A DNA stretch of 64,000 nt from the NCBI GenBank assembly GCA_048262255.1, contig JBLXFH010000001.1, forward strand, positions 992,001-1,056,000, given 5' to 3'. The notes below the pieces were generated by a model. The model did not search any database. It was not told the origin of the DNA and saw only the letters and a program-made list of their open reading frames with translations. Shown in pieces: positions 41,751 through 50,617 of the stretch; the stretch's first letter is position 1, and each line of letters starts with the position of its first letter. The DNA is from JABMNT01 sp048262255. GTDB lineage: Bacteria > Pseudomonadota > Alphaproteobacteria > Rhodospirillales > Casp-alpha2. The position numbers were made by a program, and so were the translations under genes.

Positions 41751-43532
41751 ATGTGCGGACTTGCAGCTCTTTTTGCCTACCATTCCGATGCCCCGGGCGT
41801 TGATCGAAACGAGTTGAAATTGATCAATGACCGGATGATCCGGCGCGGCCCTGATGGGGAAGGTTTCTGGTATTCGGACGACGGTCGCGTTGGCCTGGCG
41901 CATCGCCGTCTGGCGATCATTGATCTGTCGGAAACCGGTCATCAACCGATGTCACTGCCGACCCAGAACCGGCGCTATCATATCACCTATAATGGTGAAA
42001 TTTACAATTTTCGGGTTCTGCGCCGGGAAATGGAGGCTCAGGGTTATGAGTTTGTGACCCAATCCGACACGGAAATACTGCTCCGGCTCTATGAGCGGGA
42101 CGGGCCGGAGATGCTGCACCGGCTGCGTGGCATGTACGGTCTGGTGATCTGGGATTCGCAGGAGCGCAGCCTGTTCATGGCGCGCGACCCGTTTGGCATC
42201 AAACCACTCTATTACGCCGATGACGGACGGACTGTGCGCGTCGCTTCGCAGGTCAAAGCCTTGTTGGCCGGTGGTGCCATTGACCGGTCCCCGGAGCCGG
42301 CCGGGCATGCGGGATATTTTGTTTTGGGCAGTGTGCCGGAGCCCTATACGCTATACAGGGCCATCAGGAGTCTGCCAGCCGGACACTGGATGCGCATTGG
42401 CGGCAACGGCGACCGGCGTATGGAAAGTTATTTTACGCCCAAACAGCTATTGGCGGAACCGATGCGCGATGCCGCGCCGGTAGACTTGCGCACGGCATTA
42501 CTGGAAAGCGTGCAGGATCATTTTATCGCCGACGTGCCGGTCGGTGTGTTTTTGTCGGCAGGCCTTGATTCCACATCCATTGCCGGATTATCGGTGGAGT
42601 GTCAGGGTGCCGGGCTGCAATCAATCACCTTGGGCTTTGATGAATTTAAGGGGCAGGCCTTTGATGAGGTGGCATTGGCTGAAGAAGTGGCCAGCCTTTA
42701 CGGGACCGATCATTGGACACGGCGGATTGGCCCGAAGGATTTTGATCAGTCCTTTGACGACTTGCTGGATGTTATGGATCAGCCGTCCCTTGATGGCGTG
42801 AACACCTATTTTGTTGCGCGCGCCGCCGCTGAAAAAGGCCTTAAAGTGGCTCTAAGCGGGCTCGGCGGGGATGAGCTGTTTGGGGGCTATGATACCTTCG
42901 CGCAGGTTCCGGACATGGTTGGCAAGCTGGGAGGAATTCCGGGAATTGGCGGTTTTGGCAAACTGTTCCGGGTTCTGACAGCGCCCTGGATATCACGTTT
43001 CATGTCGCCAAAGGCGGCCGGGCTTTTTGAATATGGAAAGAGCTATGGCGGCGCCTATCTGTTGCGGCGTGGGTTGTATATGCCATGGGAACTGGATCAG
43101 GTAATGGACAGCGATCTGGCGCGGGCTGGCTTGGCTGAACTGGAACCACGGCTCCGGCTGGATGATCTGGTTGATGGTGTGGATGAGCCGAAACGCAAGG
43201 TTGCGCTGCTTGAGTTGACCCAATATATGCGCAATCAGTTGCTCAGGGATTCGGACTGGGCAGGCATGGCGCATTCCCTGGAGATCCGCACGCCGCTTGT
43301 TGATCGGGTTCTGTTTGAACAACTGGCTCCAAGTGTTTTGCGCGCCGATGGGCCGACCAAACAAAAAATGGCGGCAACACCGAAAAGACCTTTACCCGAG
43401 AGCATCATCCACCGGCCGAAAACCGGCTTTGCCATTCCGGTGGATCGCTGGATGGAAGCGCGCAGCGGCACCAAGGAACGGGGCTTCAGAGGCTGGGCGC
43501 AGACGGTTTATCAGGCAGCAACGACCGTTTGA
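41751..43532 (+). CDS. Asparagine-synthetase-like glutamine amidotransferase
   Basis: A 593-residue class II amidotransferase with an N-terminal Ntn domain whose nucleophile is Cys2 ('MCGLAALFAYHSD'). This fixes the start at 41751, although the frame opens 63 bases earlier. 'MIRRGPDGEGFW', 'LAHRRLAIIDLS', 'ITYNGEIYNF' and 'ARDPFGIKPLYY' are glutaminase-domain landmarks. The synthetase domain begins about residue 220; its ATP-pyrophosphatase loop reads 'SAGLDSTSI' where most members have SGGLDSS. 'SGLGGDELFGGY' and 'LEIRTPLVDRVLFE' follow. Such proteins next to sugar genes usually amidate surface polysaccharide acids rather than make free asparagine. It converges on the UXS gene. Confidence 0.9.
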   Translation: MCGLAALFAYHSDAPGVDRNELKLINDRMIRRGPDGEGFWYSDDGRVGLAHRRLAIIDLSETGHQPMSLPTQNRRYHITYNGEIYNFRVLRREMEAQGYEFVTQSDTEILLRLYERDGPEMLHRLRGMYGLVIWDSQERSLFMARDPFGIKPLYYADDGRTVRVASQVKALLAGGAIDRSPEPAGHAGYFVLGSVPEPYTLYRAIRSLPAGHWMRIGGNGDRRMESYFTPKQLLAEPMRDAAPVDLRTALLESVQDHFIADVPVGVFLSAGLDSTSIAGLSVECQGAGLQSITLGFDEFKGQAFDEVALAEEVASLYGTDHWTRRIGPKDFDQSFDDLLDVMDQPSLDGVNTYFVARAAAEKGLKVALSGLGGDELFGGYDTFAQVPDMVGKLGGIPGIGGFGKLFRVLTAPWISRFMSPKAAGLFEYGKSYGGAYLLRRGLYMPWELDQVMDSDLARAGLAELEPRLRLDDLVDGVDEPKRKVALLELTQYMRNQLLRDSDWAGMAHSLEIRTPLVDRVLFEQLAPSVLRADGPTKQKMAATPKRPLPESIIHRPKTGFAIPVDRWMEARSGTKERGFRGWAQTVYQAATTV

Positions 43533-43540
43533 GCCGGGGG

Positions 43541-44482
43541 TTAAACAAACGCCCTGAAATAATCGATGGTCTTGGCGAGGCCGTCTTCAAGCTGGATGGT
43601 TGGGTTCCACTTGAGTTGGTCTCTGGCCAGCGAAATATCCGGTTGCCGCTGGGCCGGATCGTCGGCAGGCAGTGGCTGATTAAGCAGTTCGGATTTTGCG
43701 CCGGTCAGCCGGATCACGGTTTCTGCCAGCTCCTTGATCGTGAATTCACCGGGGTTGCCCAGATTAACGGGGCCCGCGAGGGAATCGTCAGCGTTCATCA
43801 TCCGGATAAAACCTTCAATCAGATCATCCACATAACAGAATGAGCGGGTTTGCTGGCCGTCGCCGTAGAGGGTGATGGGTTCGCCGCGTAACGCCTGCAT
43901 GATGAAATTGGAGACCACGCGCCCGTCGTTGGGGTGCATGCGCGGCCCGTAGGTATTGAAAATACGAACCACACGAATATTCAGGTTGTGCTGGCGCTTG
44001 TAATCGAAGAACAGGGTCTCGGCGCAGCGCTTGCCTTCATCGTAGCACGAGCGGGGACCAATGGGGTTGACGTTGCCGTGATAGGATTCGGGCTGTGGGT
44101 GGACTTGCGGGTCGCCATAGACTTCGCTAGTCGAGGCCTGAAAAATTTTGGCACCGGTACGTTTGGCAAGGCCGAGCATGTTGATCGCGCCATGAACACT
44201 GGTTTTTGTCGTCTGCACCGGATCGTGCTGATAATGCACAGGAGATGCCGGGCAGGCGAGGTTGTAAATTTCATCGACTTCCACATAAAGCGGAAAGGTC
44301 ACATCGTGACGCATCAGCTCAAAATGCGGGTTGTCGAGCAGGCCGAGAATGTTGTCTTTCGAGCCGGTGTAGAAATTATCGACGCAAATCACGTCGTGGC
44401 CTTCACCGACCAGCCGGTCACAGAGGTGAGAGCCTAAAAAACCGGCGCCGCCGGTCACCAGAATTCGTTTTCGCGTATGCAT
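43541..44482 (-). CDS. UDP-glucuronate decarboxylase (UDP-xylose synthase)
   Basis: A 313-residue extended SDR that oxidises UDP-glucuronate at C4, decarboxylates it and re-reduces to UDP-xylose. 'RILVTGGAGFLGSHLCDRLV' is the NAD motif, 'ACPASPVHYQ' and 'TSEVYGDPQVHPQPESYHGNVNPIGPRSCYDEGKR' are almost invariant in this subfamily, with catalytic Tyr/Lys in 'YDEGK'. The end of the protein, 'QPDISLARDQLKWNPTIQLEDGLAKTIDYF', also fits. It supplies xylose or downstream pentoses to a surface glycan, in keeping with the neighbouring amidotransferase and heptose genes. It ends 8 bases before the amidotransferase stop on the other strand. Confidence 0.93.
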   Translation of the reverse strand: MHTRKRILVTGGAGFLGSHLCDRLVGEGHDVICVDNFYTGSKDNILGLLDNPHFELMRHDVTFPLYVEVDEIYNLACPASPVHYQHDPVQTTKTSVHGAINMLGLAKRTGAKIFQASTSEVYGDPQVHPQPESYHGNVNPIGPRSCYDEGKRCAETLFFDYKRQHNLNIRVVRIFNTYGPRMHPNDGRVVSNFIMQALRGEPITLYGDGQQTRSFCYVDDLIEGFIRMMNADDSLAGPVNLGNPGEFTIKELAETVIRLTGAKSELLNQPLPADDPAQRQPDISLARDQLKWNPTIQLEDGLAKTIDYFRAFV

Positions 44483-44573
44483 ATCCGCCTGTTCGCCCGC
44501 TGCCTAATGATGCGGGCGAGCCTATCACCCGGAACCGGCAGACACAAAACTTATGGCGATCTCCTGTCCGCGT

Positions 44574-45335
44574 TCAGGAAGACGGCGTTACGGGGCAATA
44601 GGCGGCACCCAGAACCGGTCCGGTGGCCGCATTTTGGACCAACACAGCACAGCCTTGCCCCGTCTCGGGCATCGGTGCCGTCAGGGCCATGGGCGCGCTC
44701 CGCCAGTCGCCAATTCGCTGCAGGTTGCTGACGATATTGTGGCTGGTCAGGGTTTTGCCCTTGTTTTCACCGGAGCGCACCTGAGTGGTGATGTCGCGGT
44801 GAAAAGACACCAGCCAGACCGAAGCGGCTCTGCGGGCCTGCCCGTCAATACGGACGTTTAGGTTGCCGTCCGCGCCCGGTGTAATGCGAACAGACAGCGG
44901 ACCCGCACCGGACTGGGCGATCCGGGAAATGGCGGCTTCAACATTGCCAGTTTGCGAGCCAACAGCTTCCAGTTGTCCGCCAATCACCATCTGTGGCGTA
45001 TAAACGCCGGCGGTGCGGCGGATTTGCGTGTTGTACTGGCGCTGGCGCTGGGTGTTGGCAGGGCTTGAAAAGGGGTCTTTCCATTTTCCAGCTGCGCCAT
45101 AAACCAGATCGTCCCAGTAATCGACATGAAACTCGAGGGCGATCACATCGGAGCGCTTGGCGAGTTTGCCCAGATAGGCTTCGGCAGGCGGGCAGGAATA
45201 GCAGCCTTGCGAGGTGAACAGCTCAACCACGACCGGCCCCTTCTCCGCCGCCTTTACAGGAAGAGATGCTGACATCAGGGCCACGAAAGCCAGGCTAATG
45301 GTATTATGAAGCTGGAGAGGGAAATTCAATCGCAT
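44574..45335 (-). CDS. DUF1223 thioredoxin-like secreted protein
   Basis: A 253-residue protein with a Sec signal peptide (hydrophobic stretch about 12-28, likely cleavage after 'PVKA'). The mature part starts 'VVVELFTSQGCYSCPPAEAYLGKLA', a thioredoxin-like CxxC motif, and continues with 'ALEFHVDYWDDLVYGAAGKWKDPFSSPANTQRQRQYN', which is the DUF1223 signature. The family occurs widely in alphaproteobacteria; its function is not established to my knowledge. The CxxC suggests periplasmic thiol or disulfide chemistry. It lies 91 bases from the UXS gene on the same strand. Confidence 0.85.
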   Translation of the reverse strand: MRLNFPLQLHNTISLAFVALMSASLPVKAAEKGPVVVELFTSQGCYSCPPAEAYLGKLAKRSDVIALEFHVDYWDDLVYGAAGKWKDPFSSPANTQRQRQYNTQIRRTAGVYTPQMVIGGQLEAVGSQTGNVEAAISRIAQSGAGPLSVRITPGADGNLNVRIDGQARRAASVWLVSFHRDITTQVRSGENKGKTLTSHNIVSNLQRIGDWRSAPMALTAPMPETGQGCAVLVQNAATGPVLGAAYCPVTPSS

Positions 45336-45450
45336 GTGCCTGAACCTTTATCTGGTTGCGCTTAAGCCAAACGATAAGGAGACATTATTCGACTGTAAAA
45401 TCGCGTTTCTTCACATTTTTGAGAGGGCAGGACGGTGCTGCTTCGTGGGT

Positions 45451-47340
45451 TTACTCTTTTTCATCAAGTGCTTGCCGGATGGCATGAGCGAGTTCGGTCA
45501 GGCTATACGGTTTGTTTAAAAGGGTACGGGATAATTTGTCATATATGGGTTTGTCACCATTTACGGCGATTTCGTGCTGGGGTGTGAAGCCACTGGTCAA
45601 CAATGCCTTGGTTCCTTGATGGCTTTTCATAATGTCGATGGCCAGACGGTATCCACTCGTGCCATCAGGCATGACAACATCGCTGAACAACAGATCAATA
45701 TCGTCACGCTCTTTGAAAATGTCCAAGGCCTGTTTGCCTCGGGTTGCTGTGAGAACGTTGTAGCCCAGCCTTTCAAGATGCTGGACAGCGACTTTTAAAA
45801 GTTCCTGCTCATCATCAACGACCAAGATCGTTTCATTGCCGCCCGGCAGGCTGTTCTTGGTTGAGTTGTCGGCACCGGTTTTTTGCCGTTCGGAGGGCTC
45901 TGTGGCTCTGGGCAAATAAATATGGAATGTCGTCCCTTCTCCAACTTCTGAATATATTTTAACATGGCCGTTTGAGCGCTGGACAAAGCCATAAACCATA
46001 TTCAGTCCTAACCCTGAACCATTCCCTTTGTCCTTGGTTGTGAAAAAAGGTTCAAACGCCCTGTCAATGATCTCTTGAGGCATGCCACTTCCTGTATCAC
46101 TCACCGAGATCATGACGTGTTCGCCTGTCGAGCTTCCCCGATTCAGGGCGACGTAGGTTTCATCTAGCGTTTTGTTGGCACTTTCAATGATCAGGGTGCC
46201 CCCACCGGGCATGGCATCCCGGGCATTTAAAGAGAGATTTATGAGGGCATCCTCAAATTCTCCCGTGTTTACGTTAACGTTCCAAATGTCATCTGCGAGA
46301 TGGAGTTTCAGGCTGATCTTCGGCGTTAAGGCTTTGGCGATAAGGCTTTTCAGGCTTGTGATGAAGTTATTGATATTGACCAATTGCGTTTCAGTCGGCT
46401 CTGTATTTGAAAAATCAACCAGTCGTTTCGTGATCTCAGTCCCGCGGGCACCACCGCGGATCGCTGCGGAAATATATTCCATCGCCTTTGGGTTTTTCGA
46501 AACTTCATCTCGCAGCAGGTCCAAATTGCCCAAGATCACCGCAAGCATATTGTTGAAATCGTGAGCAATACCACCGGTTAGCTGGCCCAGAGCCTCTATT
46601 TTCTGATAGCGCTGAACGGACTGGTCGAGCTGTTCTTTCAGCTTCAGGTCTCGTTGAATTCTCTGGCGCATCAGATTGATGGCAGAAACGATCTGGCCGA
46701 TTTCGTCAGATGAATTGGAAGAAGGGAGCTCTTCTAGAACCAGTTCCTCCTGAGGATACGGCGTTTTCAACTGCTTCAGGTTCATCTGTTCCAGATAAGA
46801 GGCAATAGATGTAAGGTGGCGTGTGACCAAAAACCTGAAGGTCAGGAAGGCAAAAATGGCGACAAGAAAAGTTTTGATCGCATTGCTGATGAGAATGAAC
46901 AGCGCCTTATCTATCGTTTCGTCATAAATATAATCAATTCCGGCGACCAGATGCAGTTCACCGAGGGTAACGGTATCCGTTGAAGTATAGGTGATTGGGA
47001 AGTTTTCGGTAATTGTGTGTACCGAGCGGATTTTGCCAACTTCCCAAATTCGGCCTTGGTCGGAAACAGCTTTCAGGTTTTCTATACCCCTGATTTTGGC
47101 CAACCCGTTCAGTTGAACCTGAATGGCTTCAATATCCAGATTCCACAAGCTGTGGCCGAGACTGTTAATTTGGGTGATTCGGATTTCATCAATATCGTTC
47201 CGAATTTTACCAACTTCTTGATTATAGGAGTCAACCAGCTGAAAGATTGTTGCGACAAGTGTAATAAGTGAACTGAAAGCGATGATCGAGAAAATCAACT
47301 TTAGGGCAATTCGGCTCTTTCCTGATAACTGATCTAGCAA
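45451..47340 (-). CDS. Hybrid sensor histidine kinase with C-terminal receiver
   Basis: A 629-residue membrane kinase. Two transmembrane helices (about 12-36 and 145-170) flank a periplasmic domain of about 105 residues, followed by HAMP-like linker helices to about 230. HisKA has His260 in 'LTGGIAHDFNNMLAVILGN', and HATPase_c has 'NLSLNARDAMPGGG', 'VSDTGSGMP' and 'GNGSGLGLNMVYGF'. The receiver domain (about 505-625) has its phospho-acceptor Asp554 in 'LLFSDVVMPDG'. The gene lies 68 bases downstream of a periplasmic binding protein gene on the same strand, so the binding protein may present a ligand to the sensor domain. No separate response regulator or output domain adjoins. Confidence 0.92.
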   Translation of the reverse strand: MLDQLSGKSRIALKLIFSIIAFSSLITLVATIFQLVDSYNQEVGKIRNDIDEIRITQINSLGHSLWNLDIEAIQVQLNGLAKIRGIENLKAVSDQGRIWEVGKIRSVHTITENFPITYTSTDTVTLGELHLVAGIDYIYDETIDKALFILISNAIKTFLVAIFAFLTFRFLVTRHLTSIASYLEQMNLKQLKTPYPQEELVLEELPSSNSSDEIGQIVSAINLMRQRIQRDLKLKEQLDQSVQRYQKIEALGQLTGGIAHDFNNMLAVILGNLDLLRDEVSKNPKAMEYISAAIRGGARGTEITKRLVDFSNTEPTETQLVNINNFITSLKSLIAKALTPKISLKLHLADDIWNVNVNTGEFEDALINLSLNARDAMPGGGTLIIESANKTLDETYVALNRGSSTGEHVMISVSDTGSGMPQEIIDRAFEPFFTTKDKGNGSGLGLNMVYGFVQRSNGHVKIYSEVGEGTTFHIYLPRATEPSERQKTGADNSTKNSLPGGNETILVVDDEQELLKVAVQHLERLGYNVLTATRGKQALDIFKERDDIDLLFSDVVMPDGTSGYRLAIDIMKSHQGTKALLTSGFTPQHEIAVNGDKPIYDKLSRTLLNKPYSLTELAHAIRQALDEKE

Positions 47341-47408
47341 GACGGTATCTACCCGATGATTTCGAAATGGAATGATCTTTTAGATAAAGTATTAAATGCT
47401 TTTATTAA

Positions 47409-48206
47409 CTATGTGGCACCAAGATAGCTGTTTAAGAGTATTTGGAAAGTTCCGTCGCTTTTAATCGTATCCAACCCGGCCTGAAATCGTTGGATTAATT
47501 GCGGTTGGTTTTTATTGAATATCGCATACCCGGGTGCGTCCAGAATTACTTGTTCAGAAATTGAAAATTTTTTCTGTTGTAATGGATAAAGTCTTTTTAT
47601 GGACTCCCATCCCCCCGTTGTTTCAGTCACCATCAGGTCAAGTCTGCCAAGAAAAACTTTTTCCGTATTTTGGTCCCGGTCATTCACATACTGGATAATC
47701 AGCCCGGCCTTTTCGAGAAGAGAAGACGCCGCACCACCGTTTAGATAACCAATTCGATAATCCTTTAGGTCTTCGAGGCGGGTGTATTCAAAGCCTTTTG
47801 GGAACCGGCTTTTTAAATAAAAAAAGCGGAATGTTGCAGGGAAGATAAATTCAGAATGGACCTTGCTCTGTTGAGCTTCGGAGAACCACCCAAGTGGCCC
47901 AACGGCAGCAGAAACCTTGTCCTCCAAAACAGACCAGGCAATGCGGGCGGCGGGGATAAGGCGATACTGTACGTCAATGCCTTGGCTTTTAAATGCTGCT
48001 TTGACAATATCCGTCATGACGCCTGGTTTTTTTCCAGGAGATTCATCTCCTTGGATCAGCGGCGGGTGATCATCGGAGGCAATCGTTATCTGGTTTACAG
48101 GTTGCGCGTTTACCGAAACCGCGATGGTAGAAAAATATGCGGCTAATATATAAACGGCAAATACGGAAATCCAACGGAGAGGATAAGTTCTATCATAAGC
48201 TATCAT
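47409..48206 (-). CDS. Periplasmic solute-binding protein, family 3 type
   Basis: A 265-residue secreted protein. The signal peptide is 'RWISVFAVYILAAYFSTIAVSVNA', and the mature start 'ITIASDDHPPLIQGD' with 'MTDIVKAAFKSQGIDVQYRLIPAARIAWSVLEDKVSAAVGPLGWFSEAQ' shows the type II binding fold of SBP_bac_3 (amino-acid-like ligands). The C-terminal lobe is complete. No ABC permease or ATPase gene is near; the next gene is a hybrid histidine kinase, so a sensory role is likely. I start at the ATG at 48206, with GGAAA upstream; the frame extends 177 bases further but includes no signal-like start. Upstream are palindromes TATGTACATA (48255-48264) and ATATACGTATAT (48294-48305). Confidence 0.85.
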   Translation of the reverse strand: MIAYDRTYPLRWISVFAVYILAAYFSTIAVSVNAQPVNQITIASDDHPPLIQGDESPGKKPGVMTDIVKAAFKSQGIDVQYRLIPAARIAWSVLEDKVSAAVGPLGWFSEAQQSKVHSEFIFPATFRFFYLKSRFPKGFEYTRLEDLKDYRIGYLNGGAASSLLEKAGLIIQYVNDRDQNTEKVFLGRLDLMVTETTGGWESIKRLYPLQQKKFSISEQVILDAPGYAIFNKNQPQLIQRFQAGLDTIKSDGTFQILLNSYLGAT

Positions 48207-48351
48207 ATGACATTTCCACAAATTAGGTGCATGGACGTTCTGATAGAGTGACTGTATGTACATATACCACAGGGCCGGTTGAAGCCCAACCCCATATACG
48301 TATATAGATTGTTGTAAATTGTATGTGGAGCTTGTGCGGGAAGGTAAAACC

Positions 48352-49242
48352 CTAGCGTCGCCACAGAAGCATGAGAAGCCCAACTGTAACCGTCAGCATC
48401 CCCGCCCATTCGATGAGATCGAGGGTTTCGCCCAACACAAAAACCGCTGCAACAGCGGCAACGGAAGGCACTGAGGCGGCGAACCCGGAAACAACACCCG
48501 GGCCCAGCTTTTGAACCGTGTATGCCATCATCAGAACCGCCAGAAAGCTCGGCCCGATCCCCTGAAAAAGCGCCTGAAGGGCGATTTCCTCGATACTGGC
48601 GGTGGCCATGGTCGAAGGCAGAAAGACATACCAGATGGGGAGAAAAGCTACAGCGGTCGGGATGTTGACGACGACCAGCGCCTGTTTCGGCTCAAGCTTC
48701 CAGTATTGCAGACCGACAAAATAGATCGCCAGCAGAATTGAGGCGCTTAAAAAATATACAACTCCCTGGATCGCGTCGGGGCCGCCGGCGCGCAGCCCGT
48801 CGAAGCCAACCGCCAGACCGCCCACAAAAATCACCGCGATGGCGATCAGTGATCGAAACCCTAAGCGGGTCTGCATCAGAAAAAACCCGATCAGGGCGGT
48901 AAATATGGGAATGGTACCGTTGGCGAAAACGCCCGCGTAGGCCGCCGGGGATGTTTTCAAACCCGTATACATCAACATGGAATACAGCGCCCCGGGCCCG
49001 CAGGCGGATAAAAACAGCACTTTATGAAACGCCAGATGGCGCGGCCAATAGCTATAGAGAAACGGTAAAGTAATGACCGCGCTGACCATAAAGCGGAGCG
49101 CCGTAATATCATAGGCGTTGAGGTTCCCAACCATGCCAACACGCGACAGGACAATGAACCCGGACCAGATGGCGACAATGCCAAGCCCGCTAATATAACC
49201 GGATGCCTTGTCGAAGGCAGGCCCGTTGAAGAGGTTATTCAT
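48352..49242 (-). CDS. EamA/DMT-family transporter
   Basis: A 296-residue inner-membrane protein of about ten helices, made of two EamA halves ('IWSGFIVLSRVGM...NAYDITALRFMVSAVITLP' and 'GVVYFLSASILLAIYFVGLQYWKLEPKQALVVVN'). 'LGPGVVSGFAASVPSVAAVAAVFVLGETL' near the end is the conserved last repeat. Such proteins export metabolites such as amino acids or exchange small solutes. It ends 145 bases before the binding-protein start and follows the D-2-hydroxyacid dehydrogenase by 18 bases on the same strand, so it may export or import the substrate of that enzyme. Confidence 0.88.
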   Translation of the reverse strand: MNNLFNGPAFDKASGYISGLGIVAIWSGFIVLSRVGMVGNLNAYDITALRFMVSAVITLPFLYSYWPRHLAFHKVLFLSACGPGALYSMLMYTGLKTSPAAYAGVFANGTIPIFTALIGFFLMQTRLGFRSLIAIAVIFVGGLAVGFDGLRAGGPDAIQGVVYFLSASILLAIYFVGLQYWKLEPKQALVVVNIPTAVAFLPIWYVFLPSTMATASIEEIALQALFQGIGPSFLAVLMMAYTVQKLGPGVVSGFAASVPSVAAVAAVFVLGETLDLIEWAGMLTVTVGLLMLLWRR

Positions 49243-49260
49243 AAATCAGGTATGGCTCTA

Positions 49261-50235
49261 TTATGATTCCAAGGCTTCCGGGTTGATGACGTTGATCGGG
49301 GCGCCATCGATAAAAGCGAGAATCTGATCAAAAATATCCGTAAACTGGATTTGGTATTCGTCTTTCGTGACGTAACCGAGATGCGGTGTACAGAGTGCGT
49401 TGTCCAATTGCAAGAGCGGATGGCTGGGGTCGCGCATGGGCTCTTCTTCATAGACATCGACAGCCGCCATGCCGGGACGTCCGGCTTGCAGCGCCGCGAC
49501 CAGGGCACCGGGGGCGATCAAGGCGGCGCGGCTGGTATTGACCAGAAGTGCCGTTGGTTTCATGCGGGCGAGATCATCAGCGGTGACGATGCCGCGGGTC
49601 GGCTCATAAAGGCGCAGATGCAAAGACAGGACGTCCGCCTGCTCAAAAAATGCTTCGCGGCTTTCGGCGACCACAAACCCATCGTCTTTGGCCCGCTCAC
49701 GGGAGCTTTCGCTGGCCCAGATGAGGACGTTCATGTTAAAGGCCAACCCCAAATCGGCGACGGCGCGACCGATGCGCCCGTATCCATAGATGCCGAGTGT
49801 CTTATGGCGCAGCGAACTGCCGGGGCGGCCTTGCCAGTTCCCGGCCTTCAGCGAGGCCACTTGCTGAGGGATTTCACGCAAGGCGGCGAGAATAAGCGCC
49901 CAGACCATTTCCACTGTGGCGTAGGACGGGGAGCCCGGATGCTGACCCGATGACAAAACAATCCCTTTCTGCGTACAGGCATCCACATCGATATGCGGAT
50001 ATACGCTGCGCTGGCTGATCAGTTTCAGATTGGGTAGGCGTTCCAGCAGTTCTGCGGTAATTTTGGTGCGCTCACGGAATGTCACCAAAACATCTGCATC
50101 TCCTATCCGTTCGGCCAAAGTCTCTGTCTCCTGGACATGGTCGTTCCAGATGGTGACATCGTGATCTTTGAGTTTCTCAAAGCAGGGGAGATTGCGAATG
50201 GTATCGAAATAGTCGTCGAGAATGGTGATTTTCAT
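49261..50235 (-). CDS. D-2-hydroxyacid dehydrogenase family protein
   Basis: A 324-residue NAD(P)-dependent enzyme of the phosphoglycerate dehydrogenase/D-lactate dehydrogenase superfamily. The nucleotide motif is 'LGIYGYGRIGRAVADLG'. The catalytic triad is visible as Arg in 'VNTSRAALI', Glu in 'DVYEEEPM' and His in 'TPHLGYVT'. The N-terminal catalytic lobe has 'VLVTFRERTKITAELLERLPNLKLISQRS', found in a group typed for hydroxyacid substrates of unknown identity. Its start overlaps the stop of the small upstream gene by four bases, so the two are made together. Confidence 0.9.
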   Translation of the reverse strand: MKITILDDYFDTIRNLPCFEKLKDHDVTIWNDHVQETETLAERIGDADVLVTFRERTKITAELLERLPNLKLISQRSVYPHIDVDACTQKGIVLSSGQHPGSPSYATVEMVWALILAALREIPQQVASLKAGNWQGRPGSSLRHKTLGIYGYGRIGRAVADLGLAFNMNVLIWASESSRERAKDDGFVVAESREAFFEQADVLSLHLRLYEPTRGIVTADDLARMKPTALLVNTSRAALIAPGALVAALQAGRPGMAAVDVYEEEPMRDPSHPLLQLDNALCTPHLGYVTKDEYQIQFTDIFDQILAFIDGAPINVINPEALES

Positions 50236-50474
50236 ATATGATGGGCTCTATTGTTGGCTTTCAGGAAGTCGCGGCCAGCCGGAGTGACAAGCACCCGTTG
50301 ACCGTGATCATCATGTTTACGGATCAGGAAACCTTTATCAACGGCATCTTCCCAGACGGTAAGCCTTGGGCAGGAGGTTTTCCAGACATCCATAACCTCG
50401 GCATAGGCGCGGGGTTCTTTTTCAACCCATTCGACAAGGTCCAAAATCAAAGGTTTGATGTTCTGCATAGCCAT
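50232..50474 (-). CDS. Small conserved-looking protein, possible winged helix
   Basis: An 80-residue protein without recognised function. GGAGG lies five bases before the ATG at 50474, so I prefer that start over an ATG 12 bases upstream (which itself contains the ribosome site). 'PLILDLVEWVEKEPRAYAEVMDVWKTSCPRLTVWEDAVDKGFLIRKHDDHGQRVLVTPAGRDFLKANN' has the look of a helix-turn-helix with a beta wing ('RVLVTPAGRDFL', as in MarR/ArsR-type domains). Because it overlaps the dehydrogenase start (ATGA), it is probably a local regulator or an accessory subunit for it. I recall similar genes beside such dehydrogenases in other alphaproteobacteria. Confidence 0.7.
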   Translation of the reverse strand: MAMQNIKPLILDLVEWVEKEPRAYAEVMDVWKTSCPRLTVWEDAVDKGFLIRKHDDHGQRVLVTPAGRDFLKANNRAHHI

Positions 50475-50617
50475 TTGATCCTCCATTTATGTCTCACGGT
50501 TTTTTTTTGGTGCTATATCACAAAAAGCGGCGGTGCGTAAAAAAGCAGGTCTTGAATTTTAGGGGGTCGCATTGGTTAATGGAAACAAGAAAAAAGAATG
50601 AACAGGGAAGTGAGTAA

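Noticed and set aside
45334..45519. 61-codon plus-strand frame between the DUF1223 and kinase genes
   Set aside because: No ribosome site, overlaps the end of the kinase gene on the other strand and has no recognisable feature.
48250..48310. Palindromes TATGTACATA and ATATACGTATAT before the binding-protein gene as copies of the GntR operator
   Set aside because: Neither shows the GTRTAC-N4-GTATAC spacing; they are AT-rich palindromes with different cores.
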